Source: Verrucomicrobiia bacterium
GTDB taxonomy: Bacteria > Verrucomicrobiota > Verrucomicrobiia > Limisphaerales > DSYF01
Reading direction: 5' to 3'
Length of the DNA stretch: 50,886 nucleotides
Assembly (NCBI GenBank): GCA_035765895.1
Contig: DASTWL010000055.1
Location: 1 to 50,886, forward strand
The notes beneath the pieces were generated by a model that was given only the letters and a program-made list of their open reading frames with translations, ran no database searches and had not been told where the DNA came from. Every line of letters starts with the position of its first letter. Position 1 is the first letter of the stretch. Positions 35,611 through 44,425 of the stretch are shown here, piece after piece. A program made the position numbers and the translations under genes.

Positions 35611-36687
35611 ATGACCTTCATGCACATCGGACTCGAACGACTGGCGAATTTGGGAATCGCCGCCGCCAACGGTGCCACACCCGCGCAGGTTGTCTCCCGG
35701 CTGGGCGCCATGCAGGCCCAAGATTATCCCGGGGCGCTATGGTCGATTGGACTGCGCACCGCGAATGCCACGGAAGCCGACGTCGAGCACGCGATCCGGG
35801 AGCGACAGATTGTCCGCACCTGGCCGATGCGGGGAACACTGCATTTCGTGGCGGCGCCGGATGTGCGCTGGATGCTGGCGCTGTTGACGCCCCGGATCCT
35901 CGCCAACGCCAGGCGGCGGGCCGTGCGCCTGGAACTGGACGCCAAAACGCTGGCGCGCTGTGAAAAGCTGGTCGTGCAGGCGCTCGCTGGCGGCCGCATC
36001 ATGCCTCGCGAACTCCTGCTGGCCCGGCTGGAACAAGCCAAAATTTCCACGGCCGGTTCGCGCGGCTACCATATTCTCTGGCGTCTGGCGCAACAGGGGG
36101 TGATTTGCTTCGGCCCCCGTGAGGCAAAGCAACATACGTTTGTATTGCTGGATGAATGGCTTCCGGCAGCAAAGCCGGTGGAGCGCGAAGTGGGGCTCGC
36201 TGAACTGGCCCGCCGCTACGTTACCAGCCATGGTCCGGCAACGTTGGCGGATTTTGCCGGCTGGGCGGGATTGCGGGCGGCGGACGCAAGGGACGGGGTG
36301 GACGGCGCCGCTTCAGCGCTGGAACGGGTGGCAATGAACAACAAAGTTTACTGGCTGCCGCGCCGGACAGCGCCGGCAACGCCAGCAGTGGCACAGGGGC
36401 ACCTTCTGCCAGGCTTCGATGAATTCGTGCTCGGTTACAAGGACCGCGAGGCGGTGCTTGAGGCACGCCATGCGGCAAAAATCATTCCCGGCAACAACGG
36501 CATGTTCATGCCGACGATCGCCGTGGCAGGGCGCATTGCCGGCACGTGGCAACGCACGTTGAAAAAGTCCGTCACCATCCAGCTTATGCCATTTCAACGC
36601 CTGACCCGAGCCCACCGGCTGGCTCTGACGCCTGCGGTTGAGCGCTACGCCCGTTTTCTTGGAATGCCGGTGAAGTGGGAAGAGTGA
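35611..36687 (+). CDS. Winged-helix DNA-binding protein of the HTH_42 (YcaQ/AlkX-related) family
   Basis: A 358-residue protein. It has LAAANGATPAQVVSRLGAMQ-type opening residues, AQDYPGALWSIGLR, IVRTWPMRGTLHFVAAPDVR, and later RRYVTSHGPATLADFAGWAG and GHLLPGFDEFVLGYKDRE. These are the conserved blocks of the winged-helix HTH_42 family. Characterised relatives (YcaQ, AlkX) are DNA glycosylases that unhook interstrand crosslinks. The catalytic QxQ or QxD motif of that group may correspond to QAQD here (about residue 37), so DNA repair is plausible but not proven. ATG 35620 is an alternative start. A tRNA gene follows 4 bp later on the other strand. Confidence 0.85.
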   Translation: MTFMHIGLERLANLGIAAANGATPAQVVSRLGAMQAQDYPGALWSIGLRTANATEADVEHAIRERQIVRTWPMRGTLHFVAAPDVRWMLALLTPRILANARRRAVRLELDAKTLARCEKLVVQALAGGRIMPRELLLARLEQAKISTAGSRGYHILWRLAQQGVICFGPREAKQHTFVLLDEWLPAAKPVEREVGLAELARRYVTSHGPATLADFAGWAGLRAADARDGVDGAASALERVAMNNKVYWLPRRTAPATPAVAQGHLLPGFDEFVLGYKDREAVLEARHAAKIIPGNNGMFMPTIAVAGRIAGTWQRTLKKSVTIQLMPFQRLTRAHRLALTPAVERYARFLGMPVKWEE

Positions 36688-36691
36688 TATT

Positions 36692-36785
36692 TGGCGGAAG
36701 GGGAGGGATTTGAACCCCCGGTAGGATTGCTCCTACGCCTGATTTCGAGTCAGGTGCCTTCAACCACTCAGCCACCCTTCCCGCC
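36692..36785 (-). tRNA. tRNA-Ser (anticodon CGA)
   Basis: On the minus strand a 94-nt cloverleaf: acceptor GGCGGGA/TTCCGCC (one G-U pair), D arm with TGGCTGAGTGGTTGA, anticodon stem CCTGA/TCAGG with loop CTCGAAA giving anticodon CGA (codon UCG), a long class II variable arm (GTAGGAGCAATCCTAC), and the T arm GGGTTCAAATCCC. CCA is not encoded. The discriminator position reads A, where bacterial tRNA-Ser usually has G. Confidence 0.93.
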
Positions 36786-36857
36786 AGCCCGGCATTTGTA
36801 ATCCATCAATGCCCGCCCAGCAACGAATTATTCTGCCGGTCTTCCGTGTCGGAGCGT

Positions 36858-36886
36858 TTGACTCGCCCGGACCCGTTCACTACGCT
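36858..36886 (+). promoter_or_regulatory. Candidate housekeeping promoter of recA
   Basis: TTGACT (36858-36863) and TACGCT (36881-36886) are separated by 17 bp, upstream of recA. The -35 is good and the -10 is weak. No LexA-type operator is recognised nearby. Confidence 0.35.
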
Positions 36887-36912
36887 GGCGCTCGTTTTCA
36901 AAATCGAACATC

Positions 36913-36917
36913 AGGAG
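36913..36917 (+). promoter_or_regulatory. recA ribosome binding site
   Basis: AGGAG lies five bases before ATG 36923. It decides the start over the in-frame ATG at 36809, and stands out because many genes here lack a Shine-Dalgarno sequence. Confidence 0.8.
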
Positions 36918-36922
36918 TTACC

Positions 36923-37996
36923 ATGCCGCCCAAAAACACCGAAAAGAACGTCGAACCGAAGGAAGCCAAAGCCGCTGAAGCCGCCAAAATTTCCGCCACC
37001 CGCCAGCGCGACCTCGAAGCGGCCATTTCCACGATTACCAAGTCCTATGGCGAAGGCGCCATCATGCGCCTCGGCTCGGCCCACGCCCAGAAGTCCATTG
37101 AAGTGATTCCCACCGGCGCGCTGGCGGTTGACCTCGCACTGGGGGTGGGCGGCGTGCCGCGCGGGCGCGTTGTGGAAATCTTCGGCCCGGAGTCGTCCGG
37201 CAAAACCACGTTGATGTTGCACGTGATTGCCAATGCGCAAAAGGCCGGCGGGTTGGCGGCGTTCATCGATGCCGAGCACGCCCTGGATCCGGCCTACGCC
37301 AAGAAACTGGGCGTGAACCTCGACGATTTGCTGGTTTCGCAACCCGATTCCGGCGAGGAAGCCCTGACCATCTGCGAAACACTTGCCCGCTCAAACGCAC
37401 TGGATGTGATCGTCGTGGACTCGGTTGCCGCCCTGGTCCCGAAAGCCGAACTGGAGGGCGAAATGGGCATGGCCACGATGGGCATGCAGGCGCGGCTCAT
37501 GAGCCAGGCCCTGCGCAAGCTGACGGCGCTGCTCAACAAATCGAAGACCACCTGCATCTTCACCAACCAGCTGCGCGAAAAGGTCGGCGTGATGTTCGGC
37601 AATCCCGAAACCACGCCAGGTGGCAAGGCGCTCAAGTTTTACGCCAGCGTGCGCATGGACATCCGCCGCAAAGATACGCTCAAGGACGCCTCGGGCAACG
37701 CGATCGGCAATCACGTCAAGGTGAAGATTGTGAAGAACAAGGTGGCGCCACCATTCGCCGAGGCGGAGTTCGACATCATTTACAATCACGGCATCGACAA
37801 GGAAGGCAGCATCCTCGAAGTCGGTATCGACAACGGTGTGGTCGATAAAAAGGGCGCGTGGCTCCAGTTTAACGGCGAACTGATCGGGCAGGGGAAGGAT
37901 GCCGCCAAGAAGGCGCTGATTGAGAAGCCCGAGCTGAGGCAGACCATCATGGAAGCCATTCTCGCGAAGCGCGCCGCGGCTGTGCCGGCAAACTGA
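36923..37996 (+). CDS. recA: Recombinase RecA
   Basis: A 357-residue RecA. Residues 1-30 form a lysine/alanine-rich N-terminal extension, followed by the core. Walker A is GPESSGKTT (about 88-96). Later blocks are [36 protein letters not shown] (Walker B), loop L1/L2 regions ([40 protein letters not shown]) and [17 protein letters not shown]. It forms filaments on single-stranded DNA, drives strand exchange and stimulates LexA self-cleavage. The gene is monocistronic, converging on the alcohol dehydrogenase with only 6 bp between stops. No recX follows. Confidence 0.98.
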   Translation: MPPKNTEKNVEPKEAKAAEAAKISATRQRDLEAAISTITKSYGEGAIMRLGSAHAQKSIEVIPTGALAVDLALGVGGVPRGRVVEIFGPESSGKTTLMLHVIANAQKAGGLAAFIDAEHALDPAYAKKLGVNLDDLLVSQPDSGEEALTICETLARSNALDVIVVDSVAALVPKAELEGEMGMATMGMQARLMSQALRKLTALLNKSKTTCIFTNQLREKVGVMFGNPETTPGGKALKFYASVRMDIRRKDTLKDASGNAIGNHVKVKIVKNKVAPPFAEAEFDIIYNHGIDKEGSILEVGIDNGVVDKKGAWLQFNGELIGQGKDAAKKALIEKPELRQTIMEAILAKRAAAVPAN

Positions 37997-38002
37997 CTGG
38001 GT

Positions 38003-39157
38003 TCAAAGCGCGGCGAGCAAAAGGCCGCTCGTTTCGGCCGCCGTCAGCGGCAGCGGGTTTCCCTTCATGCTGCTGGCGGCGGTCGCTTTTTGAACAAGTT
38101 CCGGGACGTGCGTCGCGGCGATGCCGTAATCGCCCAAACGCGGAATCTTCAAATCCTTCACCAGCGCGCTCACCCAACGCACGCCATCCTCCGCTCTGGC
38201 CTCCACGTTGCCGGTCAGCAGCCTCGCCACCTCGTCAAACCGTGCCAGCGTTTCGCCCGTGGGCGCACGTTCCCGCAGCGCCCGGAGGTTGGCGGCCATG
38301 ACCGACGGCAGGAGGGCAGCGCAAATGGCTCCGTGCGGCGCGGAAAAACGGCCACCAATCGGCCCTGCGAAGCCGTGCACGGCACCCAGACCCGCGTTGG
38401 CCAGGGCCATGCCGCTCCACAAGCTGACCAGCGACATCTCAGTGCGGGCGGCCAGATTGTCACCTTGGGCGCAGACACGCGGCAAAGCCAACGCCGCACG
38501 GCGCAGTCCTTCCCGGCACAGCGCATCCGTCATGGGGTTGGCCCGGCAGGAAACGAAGGGCTCAATCAACTGCGTCAGCGCATCAAGACCGGACGCGGCC
38601 GTGATGTGGCACGGCAGTTCACAGGTGAGTTCCGGATCCACGATGGCGGCTTGGGGCAACAGCAGCGGGCTGCGCAGGCTGACTTTGACCTGCTGTGCCA
38701 GAGCGGTCAGCACGGCGTTGCGCGTGACTTCGGCACCCGTTCCCGCCGTGGTGGGAACGGCGATGAACGGGGCCGGCGCGGCGGTCAGGCTGCGTCCCCG
38801 CCCGACCACTTCCAGGTAATCGAGCAATTCGCCGGGATTCGTCAACATGGCGGCGATTGCCTTACCTGCATCAATCGCACTGCCGCCGCCAAAGCCAATC
38901 ACCAGTTCGGCGCCGGTCTGGCGCGCTGCCGCGACCCCGTGGTCCACCATTTCGGTCGAAGGTTCGCCGGGAATGGAAAAAAGCGTGACCTGCACACCGT
39001 GTTGAGCAAGCCCGGTCACGAGCGGTTCGGCCCGCGCGGGAGTGCGACCGGTGACGACCAGCGCATGCCGGCCGAATTGACGCGCCATGGGGCCGGCTTC
39101 CGTCAATGTGCCGGGGCCGAAAACAATGCGGGCGGCGGTGGCAAATTCAAAGCGCAT
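38003..39157 (-). CDS. Iron-type (group III) alcohol dehydrogenase
   Basis: A 384-residue two-domain enzyme. The N-terminal NAD(P)-binding part has FGPGTLTEAG and ELVIGFGGGSAIDAGKAIAA, then AVPTTAGTGAEVTRNAVL. The helical metal domain has SGLDALTQLIEPFVSCRANP and GLGAVHGFAGPIGGRFSAPHG. In the family Asp-x3-His and two later His bind Fe2+ or Zn2+. Here the aspartate and the two later histidines are present, but the first histidine is Gln (DALTQ). It should oxidise an alcohol or reduce an aldehyde or maleylacetate-like compound. The upstream gene ends one base before its ATG, so the pair is an operon. Confidence 0.9.
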   Translation of the reverse strand: MRFEFATAARIVFGPGTLTEAGPMARQFGRHALVVTGRTPARAEPLVTGLAQHGVQVTLFSIPGEPSTEMVDHGVAAARQTGAELVIGFGGGSAIDAGKAIAAMLTNPGELLDYLEVVGRGRSLTAAPAPFIAVPTTAGTGAEVTRNAVLTALAQQVKVSLRSPLLLPQAAIVDPELTCELPCHITAASGLDALTQLIEPFVSCRANPMTDALCREGLRRAALALPRVCAQGDNLAARTEMSLVSLWSGMALANAGLGAVHGFAGPIGGRFSAPHGAICAALLPSVMAANLRALRERAPTGETLARFDEVARLLTGNVEARAEDGVRWVSALVKDLKIPRLGDYGIAATHVPELVQKATAASSMKGNPLPLTAAETSGLLLAAL

Positions 39158-39158
39158 G

Positions 39159-39464
39159 TCACCAGTTTGCGTCGTCCGGAAACAGGTTGGCGTATTTCAC
39201 ACTGGTGCGCGGCTCGGCCATCATGGGCGCAACCGTGTCACGCCAGATTTGGTAGTGCTTCGTCTCCTTGTGGGCGGTCGGCGCGGCGGATGTGCGATAC
39301 GCCTCCACCAGCACGAAATGCGTCGAGTCATCCTGGTGCTGCACAACGTCAAAACCGGCGACGCCGGGTTCCTGCACACTGTGACGGGCGTTTTCCAGCG
39401 TGGCCGCCTTGAACGCCTCGACGTATTCGGGTTTCACGTGAACATGGACATGCACGACAAGCAT
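39159..39464 (-). CDS. Antibiotic biosynthesis monooxygenase (ABM/LsrG-like) domain protein
   Basis: A 101-residue dimeric ferredoxin-like protein of the ABM fold: [20 protein letters not shown], the central [13 protein letters not shown] and [20 protein letters not shown], then HYQIW. Relatives include LsrG, which isomerises phosphorylated autoinducer-2, and small quinone monooxygenases. It is translationally close to the alcohol dehydrogenase gene (1-bp gap), suggesting that both act on the same oxidised small molecule. No lsr genes are nearby. Confidence 0.87.
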   Translation of the reverse strand: MLVVHVHVHVKPEYVEAFKAATLENARHSVQEPGVAGFDVVQHQDDSTHFVLVEAYRTSAAPTAHKETKHYQIWRDTVAPMMAEPRTSVKYANLFPDDANW

Positions 39465-39539
39465 GGCGGCAAGTTAAGCGCGAAGCTCGCCGCCGTGCAA
39501 CTCATCCGGCCACGCGCCGTGTGTTTCAGCCATCCGGGC

Positions 39540-39574
39540 AAAAAAACGCGCCTCCGGCCAACCGGAGGCGCGTT
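39540..39574 (-). terminator. Rho-independent terminator of the MscS gene
   Basis: On the minus strand a 13-bp stem (AACGCGCCTCCGG / CCGGAGGCGCGTT) with a 4-nt loop is followed by a run of seven T, two of them paired in the stem. It starts 24 nt after the mscS stop codon at 39598. Confidence 0.9.
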
Positions 39575-39597
39575 GACGCAGCGCAAGTGCGGGACGG

Positions 39598-40452
39598 TCA
39601 CTTTTCCTGGAACAAATGCACGTCGTGCTGCGGGAAGGGGATCGTGATGCCTTCCTTGTCGAATTCCACTTTCACCTTTTCTGTCGTGTCAAACTTGAAC
39701 GGCCAGTAATCGCCGGATTTCAGCCAGACCCGCATGATGAAATTGACCGAGCTGGCCGCCAGTTCGCCGACCAAGATTTGCGCGGCCGGATCCTTGAGCA
39801 CCCGCGGATCCTCGGCAACGATGCGTTGCAGCACGGCTTTCACCTTTTGAATGTCGTCCCCGTAGCTGACCCCAAACGTGAGGTCGAGCCGGCGGGTGTC
39901 CATCGCGGAATAATTTGTGATGTTGTCACTCATGATTTTGGCGTTGGGCACAATGACGCGACGATTGTCAGGGGTGTTCAGAATCGTTGTGAACACCTGG
40001 ATTTCATCGACAATTCCGGCCGTGCCGCCCGCCTCCACGTAATCGCCCTTCTTGAAGGGGCGGAAGACGATCATGAGAAAGCCCGCAGCAAAATTGGCCA
40101 GCGAGCCTTGCAGGGCGAGGCCGATGGCCAGGCCGGCGGCACCGAGAATCGCCACGAACGACGTGGTTTTAACCCCGACCTTTTCAAGGGCGGCGAGCAC
40201 CACAAACACCATGAAGAGAATGTAGGTGAAGTTCGCGATGAAGCCGACGATGATGGGATCGAGCTTCCGGCGGGAGAGAAGCCGGTGAATCACGTCCTTG
40301 GAGATTTTCGCCGCCCACGCGCCCACGATCAGTATGATGATCGCGAAGAGAACCGGCAGCCCGTAGTCATGCACGTAGCCTTGGATGCTCTCCGGGCTCA
40401 GCCAGCCTTTGACCTGCTGGGCCGTTTGCGTGAACGAATTGGTCTCATTCAT
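39598..40452 (-). CDS. mscS: Small-conductance mechanosensitive channel MscS
   Basis: A 284-residue MscS of minimal E. coli-like size. Three membrane segments are at about 30-50 (LPVLFAIIILIVGAWAAKI), 70-90 (FIANFTYILFMVFVVLAAL) and 100-130. The pore helix is glycine/alanine-packed (GAAGLAIGLALQGSLANFAAG), followed by FRPFKKGDYVEAGGTAGIVD of the beta domain and a cytoplasmic vestibule. It releases solutes on hypo-osmotic shock. AAGGA lies six bases upstream of ATG 40452, which decides the start over the in-frame start at 40710. It is a single gene with its own terminator. Confidence 0.95.
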   Translation of the reverse strand: MNETNSFTQTAQQVKGWLSPESIQGYVHDYGLPVLFAIIILIVGAWAAKISKDVIHRLLSRRKLDPIIVGFIANFTYILFMVFVVLAALEKVGVKTTSFVAILGAAGLAIGLALQGSLANFAAGFLMIVFRPFKKGDYVEAGGTAGIVDEIQVFTTILNTPDNRRVIVPNAKIMSDNITNYSAMDTRRLDLTFGVSYGDDIQKVKAVLQRIVAEDPRVLKDPAAQILVGELAASSVNFIMRVWLKSGDYWPFKFDTTEKVKVEFDKEGITIPFPQHDVHLFQEK

Positions 40453-40757
40453 GGAGTTCCTTTCTTTTAACAGGTTTAGGATCGCCCCTGTAACGCACGA
40501 GTGGAGTATGCGCCGCGCGGGATGAATGAAGTTTTCGTGCCCACCGCAGGCCGCGTTCCGAGGCGCGGGCCCAACCGCTGGTGAAAACCTCTTGCCCAGC
40601 ACATTGCGGTCAAGTGTCGGCGACGTCAAGCGCTTCGGCCGTTCTACGCCATCGCCAATGGGCGCTGACGGTCGCAAATCGCGTTCCGTGGTGCGCCCGG
40701 CTGACCTCAATCCGCATCATCGCTTTGCTGCGCCAGCGAACGCGGCAAAGCGTGACG
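40453..40757. other. 305-bp intergenic region with hairpin
   Basis: It holds the upstream region of mscS and the 3' flank of msrB. Apart from the hairpin at 40721-40752 I see no gene, promoter or repeat I can support. Confidence 0.4.
40721..40752 (-). terminator. Stem-loop just after msrB
   Basis: CGCTTTGCTGCG (40721-40732) pairs with CGCGGCAAAGCG (40741-40752) with one T-G pair and an 8-nt loop, starting 5 nt past the msrB stop codon. There is no T tract. Confidence 0.5.
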
Positions 40758-41396
40758 TCACTTTTGGGCGGTCGAATTCGTCGCCGGGCTGCCTTTTGCC
40801 GGATAGAGGCCGGCCTTGATGAAGGGCTCCACGTATTGGCCGTAGCCTTCCTTTTCCATGTCGGCCAGCGGCACAAAACGCAGCGACGCGGAGTTGATGC
40901 AGAAACGAAGACCGGAAGGCCCCGGCCCGTCATTAAAGACGTGCCCCAAGTGCGAGTTGGCGTGCTTGGAGCGCACTTCGGTGCGCAGCATGCCAAACGA
41001 CGTGTCCGTCTTTTGGACGATTTCGGTCTTGTCCACGGGTTTGGAAAACGCCGGCCAGCCGCAGCCGGAATCGAATTTGTCGAGCGAACTGAACAGTGGT
41101 TCGCCGGAAACGACGTCCACATAGAGGCCCGGCTTGAAGTTGTGGTCATACTCGTTGCGAAACGGCGGCTCCGTGGCGGCGTTCTGCGTCACGTTGAACT
41201 GCATCGGCGTGAGCTTCTTCTTCAACTCCTCGACGGACGGCTTCTGGAAGTTTTGCATGGTTGAATTGGTATAGATGGGCGGTGGTGCAGTCGGGCCGGG
41301 CGTTTTCTCCTGCGCACAGCCGGTGAAAGCGATGCTCAACGCGACGGCCAAAGTCAACTGCCCAATCATCAGGGGCGATTTCATTTTGCGAATCAT
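40758..41396 (-). CDS. msrB: Peptide methionine-R-sulfoxide reductase MsrB, lipoprotein form
   Basis: A 212-residue protein with a lipoprotein signal ([10 protein letters not shown], lipid-anchored Cys at about 27). A linker and the MsrB domain at about 55-190 follow. It has [29 protein letters not shown] and the catalytic Cys at about 166 in [15 protein letters not shown]. The two CxxC zinc motifs of many MsrBs are absent (for example [11 protein letters not shown]), so this is the zinc-free form; C112 is a possible resolving cysteine. It should repair oxidised methionines of envelope proteins. ATG 41384 is an alternative start. It diverges from the ClC gene. Confidence 0.93.
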   Translation of the reverse strand: MIRKMKSPLMIGQLTLAVALSIAFTGCAQEKTPGPTAPPPIYTNSTMQNFQKPSVEELKKKLTPMQFNVTQNAATEPPFRNEYDHNFKPGLYVDVVSGEPLFSSLDKFDSGCGWPAFSKPVDKTEIVQKTDTSFGMLRTEVRSKHANSHLGHVFNDGPGPSGLRFCINSASLRFVPLADMEKEGYGQYVEPFIKAGLYPAKGSPATNSTAQK

Positions 41397-41580
41397 AGCA
41401 CAGGACGACGTTTTGTCGAAGCAGCCGGCGCAATTGTCGGGCGCTGCTGGCAGTTGGTCGCAGGAAGTGGGGCAACCTTACAACCTGTGTGGCACGGCCG
41501 GAGGGTTTCGACCGCGGTTAAAATGCGCCGGACCGGACCCGACACTCGTCAATCACACACGTCCAGTGTAAACTGGCTTC

Positions 41581-43452
41581 GTGCAGCAGGCAGCGGACAA
41601 CGGGCCGGGCGGACCGAAGCGTCGTTGGTGGCGGCGGGACTGGCGACATGACGGACGGGAGTGGCTGCGCCGCAACTGGCGCCGGATGGTGCGCCTGCGC
41701 GAACGCCTGCAGTTGAGTGAAGAGGCGTTTCATCTGGTGATGGCCGGCGCGGTGGGTGTGCTCGGCGGCATCGTCAATCTGGTCTTCTATTACGGCATCG
41801 AGTCCGCCAAGTGGATATTTCTTCACAAGCTCGATGACCCCGTCGTGGTGGCGGAGGAGATGGGCTGGGCGGCCCGGCTTTTGACGCCAACCCTTGGCGG
41901 GCTGGCCGCCGGCGCCGTGCTTCACTGGGGTGGCAAGCTCGCGCGCGGCCAGGGCTCGACCAATTTGCTGGAGGTTGTGGTGGCGGGCGACGGCCGGTTG
42001 CCGGCCCGCCGCGGTTTGGTGAAATCGCTTTCGTCGCTGATGAGCATCGGTTCGGGTGCGTCCATCGGGCGCGAGGGCGGCATTGTGCAGCTCGCCGCGA
42101 CGGTCGCGTCGAAATGGGGCCAATGGCAAGGGTGGCCGCCCTACCGGTTACGCCTGCTGGTCGGGTGCGGGGCCGCTGCGGGCATCGCGGCTGCCTACAA
42201 CGCCCCGATTGCCGGCGCCGTGTTCGCCGCATGGATCGTGCTCGGGAATTTCTCCATGAACCAGTTCGCACCGCTGGTGTTTGCTTCCGTGGCCTCGACG
42301 CTGGTATCGCGCGGCTTTTTTGGCATCCGACCGTGGTATTCCGTGCCGGCGGTGGACTTCACCAGCCTGACGCAGCTTCCCTGGTTTCTGGTTTTGGGAG
42401 CGGCGTGTGGCGCGCTCGGCGCGGTCTTTCTGCGTTTGCTGCGCGTGGCCGAAGGGCTGTTCGGCAGGCTGGGGCTGCCGTTGTATCTGCGCCTGGGGCT
42501 GGGGGGCGCACTGGTTGGCCTGATTGCGCTGCGCTTTCCCGGCGTATGCGGGAACGGTTACGCGGTGGTAAACCGGTTGCTGCACGGAGACTTTGAAGGG
42601 GCCCCCAATCCAGTGTGGTTTCTCGTCGGCCTGCTCGTCGCCAAAATCATCGCCACGTGCGTCACCGTTGGTTCTGGCGGAGTCGGCGGAGTCATGACGC
42701 CGACCATGTTTGTCGGCGCGGGCCTGGGCTCGGTGCTTGGGGTTTGCCTGCATCTGGCCGGGTATGCTGAAGGATTGCCGACGGCGTTGTTCACCGCGGT
42801 GGGCATGGGGGCAACACTCGCGGCTACGACCAGATCCCCGCTGTTGGCCATCATCCTGACTTTTGAACTATCCCTGGATTATTCGCTGATGCCGCCATTG
42901 ATGGTGGCCACGGTGGTCTCGGTGCTGGTGGCGCGGCGCATACATCGCGAGTCGGTTTACACGGATGTGTTGCGCCACCGCGACGTGACCGCCGGCCGGG
43001 AAAGCGAACACCCCGGCGCATCCCTGGAATGCACCGTGGGCGACCTGATGCAACCGCCGGTCAACCCGGTCCACGAAGCGGCGTCCATTTCCTACGTGGC
43101 CGAACGCTTTCTGATGGGCTCCAACAATTATCTGCCGGTGATTGATTCGCACCTGCGCCTCGTCGGGGTCATTGCACTGCATGACATCAAGGAACATCTC
43201 ACGCGCGGCGAAGATTTGAAGGGTGTGATTGCCCTCGACGTCATGCGTCCGCCGCCCGTGGTGCTGACGCCGTCTCAACGTCTGCTGGAAGCGCTGCCGA
43301 CGGTGGTGGCCAGCGACCAGCGCAATGTGCCGGTCGTCAACAGCCTGGCCGAAATGAAGCTCGTCGGGGCGCTGATCCGCGCCGAAGCGCTGGGAGTGGT
43401 GGCCCAGGCGATTGACGTTCACACCAAACCCGCCAGCCAGCTCAGCGGTTGA
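41581..43452 (+). CDS. ClC-family chloride channel/transporter with tandem CBS domains
   Basis: A 623-residue protein from GTG 41581. A basic N-terminus (RRWWRRDWRHDGREWLRR) precedes about 10 or more membrane helices. ClC motifs are GSGASIGREGGIVQLAA (gating glutamate in GREG; Gly replaces the usual Pro), AAAYNAPIAGAVFA and GSGGVGGVMTPTMFVGAG. CBS domains lie at about 485-605 (TVGDLMQPPVNPVHEAASIS, LDVMRPPPVVLTPSQRLLEA). The CBS pair may sense adenine nucleotides. The start is uncertain; an internal ATG (MVRLRERL) is possible. Its 3' end overlaps the convergent WecA-like gene by 11 bp. Confidence 0.92.
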   Translation: MQQAADNGPGGPKRRWWRRDWRHDGREWLRRNWRRMVRLRERLQLSEEAFHLVMAGAVGVLGGIVNLVFYYGIESAKWIFLHKLDDPVVVAEEMGWAARLLTPTLGGLAAGAVLHWGGKLARGQGSTNLLEVVVAGDGRLPARRGLVKSLSSLMSIGSGASIGREGGIVQLAATVASKWGQWQGWPPYRLRLLVGCGAAAGIAAAYNAPIAGAVFAAWIVLGNFSMNQFAPLVFASVASTLVSRGFFGIRPWYSVPAVDFTSLTQLPWFLVLGAACGALGAVFLRLLRVAEGLFGRLGLPLYLRLGLGGALVGLIALRFPGVCGNGYAVVNRLLHGDFEGAPNPVWFLVGLLVAKIIATCVTVGSGGVGGVMTPTMFVGAGLGSVLGVCLHLAGYAEGLPTALFTAVGMGATLAATTRSPLLAIILTFELSLDYSLMPPLMVATVVSVLVARRIHRESVYTDVLRHRDVTAGRESEHPGASLECTVGDLMQPPVNPVHEAASISYVAERFLMGSNNYLPVIDSHLRLVGVIALHDIKEHLTRGEDLKGVIALDVMRPPPVVLTPSQRLLEALPTVVASDQRNVPVVNSLAEMKLVGALIRAEALGVVAQAIDVHTKPASQLSG

Positions 43453-44425
43453 TCCAGCAGGCGAGGGCGCCGCAAAGCGCCGCCACCAACCAGATCACCA
43501 GCACAGCCGAGGTATTGGACAAACCGCGGCGCACCAGACGATGCGACAGGTGATTGTTGTCGCCCACGTAAAAGGGCTTCCGATGCCACGTCCGAATAAG
43601 CACCACGTTCACCAGGTCCGCCAACGGCACGGCCAGCACGAGCAGGGGAGTCAGGACCGCCAGCGGCCGTGGTTTTTGCTGGGTGTAGAAATGCGGCAAA
43701 ATTGCCAGCACGGCCAGCAGATAGCCGACCAGATGGCTGCCGGCATCGCCAAGAAAGGCGCGGGCTCGCGGAAAATTATGCGGCAGAAATCCGGTCAGCG
43801 TTCCGGCAATCAAAAGTCCCAGGGCTGCCACCAGATATTGCCCGTCCGACGCGGCGAGCAGGGCGAAGAAAAAGGCCGCCAAGCCGCCCAGCCCCGCGCA
43901 GAGGCCATTCATGTTGTCCATGAAGTTGAGCGCGTTGATAAGGGCAAGGGTCCAGAGCACCGTCACCGCAAAGCTGAAAGCCGGGCTGGGCACAAACAAC
44001 GTGATGCGCACGCCCGCGAGTGCGACGACCGACGCCACGAACAATTGCCCCACAAACTTCGGTAACGGCCGCAATTCATGCCGGTCGTCCAAAATGCCCA
44101 GCGTCGTCATGCCAAACGCACCGAACAGGATGGCCCACAACTGCGGCGCCCGGCGCATGATGCCGTGATGCATGGCCGCTTCGGCGTTGGACGGCAGCCA
44201 GCCAAGGCGCAGCGCCAGCGCGCCCGCCAAGCACGGGAGAGCGATCCCGGTGAGGACTGCCAGTCCGCCGGCCAGCGGGATGGTGTGATCATGGATTTTG
44301 CGGTGCCCCGGTTCATCTATCAGACCAATTCGGATGCAGCAGCGAGCCCACAGCGGCAGGCTGGCGAACGTTGTCACAAACGCCGTCGCAAATGCGGCCA
44401 CATACACGTTGAAGGGAAAACTCAT
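43442..44425 (-). CDS. WecA/TagO-like polyprenyl-phosphate sugar-1-phosphate transferase
   Basis: A 327-residue multi-spanning membrane protein of the GT4/MraY superfamily. It has GLIDEPGHRKIHDHTIPLAGG (cytoplasmic loop 1), TLGILDDRHELRPLPKF (DD motif), INALNFMDNMNGLCAGLGG (NxxNxxDGxxG-like) and FLGDAGSHLVGYLLA. It transfers a sugar-1-phosphate, probably N-acetylhexosamine-1-phosphate, to undecaprenyl phosphate and so starts a surface glycan. The final histidine-rich loop NNHLSHRLVRRGLS also fits WecA. Its ATG overlaps the stop of the GT4 gene by four bases, so the two should be translated together. Confidence 0.92.
   Translation of the reverse strand: MSFPFNVYVAAFATAFVTTFASLPLWARCCIRIGLIDEPGHRKIHDHTIPLAGGLAVLTGIALPCLAGALALRLGWLPSNAEAAMHHGIMRRAPQLWAILFGAFGMTTLGILDDRHELRPLPKFVGQLFVASVVALAGVRITLFVPSPAFSFAVTVLWTLALINALNFMDNMNGLCAGLGGLAAFFFALLAASDGQYLVAALGLLIAGTLTGFLPHNFPRARAFLGDAGSHLVGYLLAVLAILPHFYTQQKPRPLAVLTPLLVLAVPLADLVNVVLIRTWHRKPFYVGDNNHLSHRLVRRGLSNTSAVLVIWLVAALCGALACWINR

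Noticed and set aside
36786-36922. LexA/SOS box before recA
   Set aside because: Neither a CTGT-N8-ACAG nor a GAAC-N4-GTTC type operator could be found by eye.
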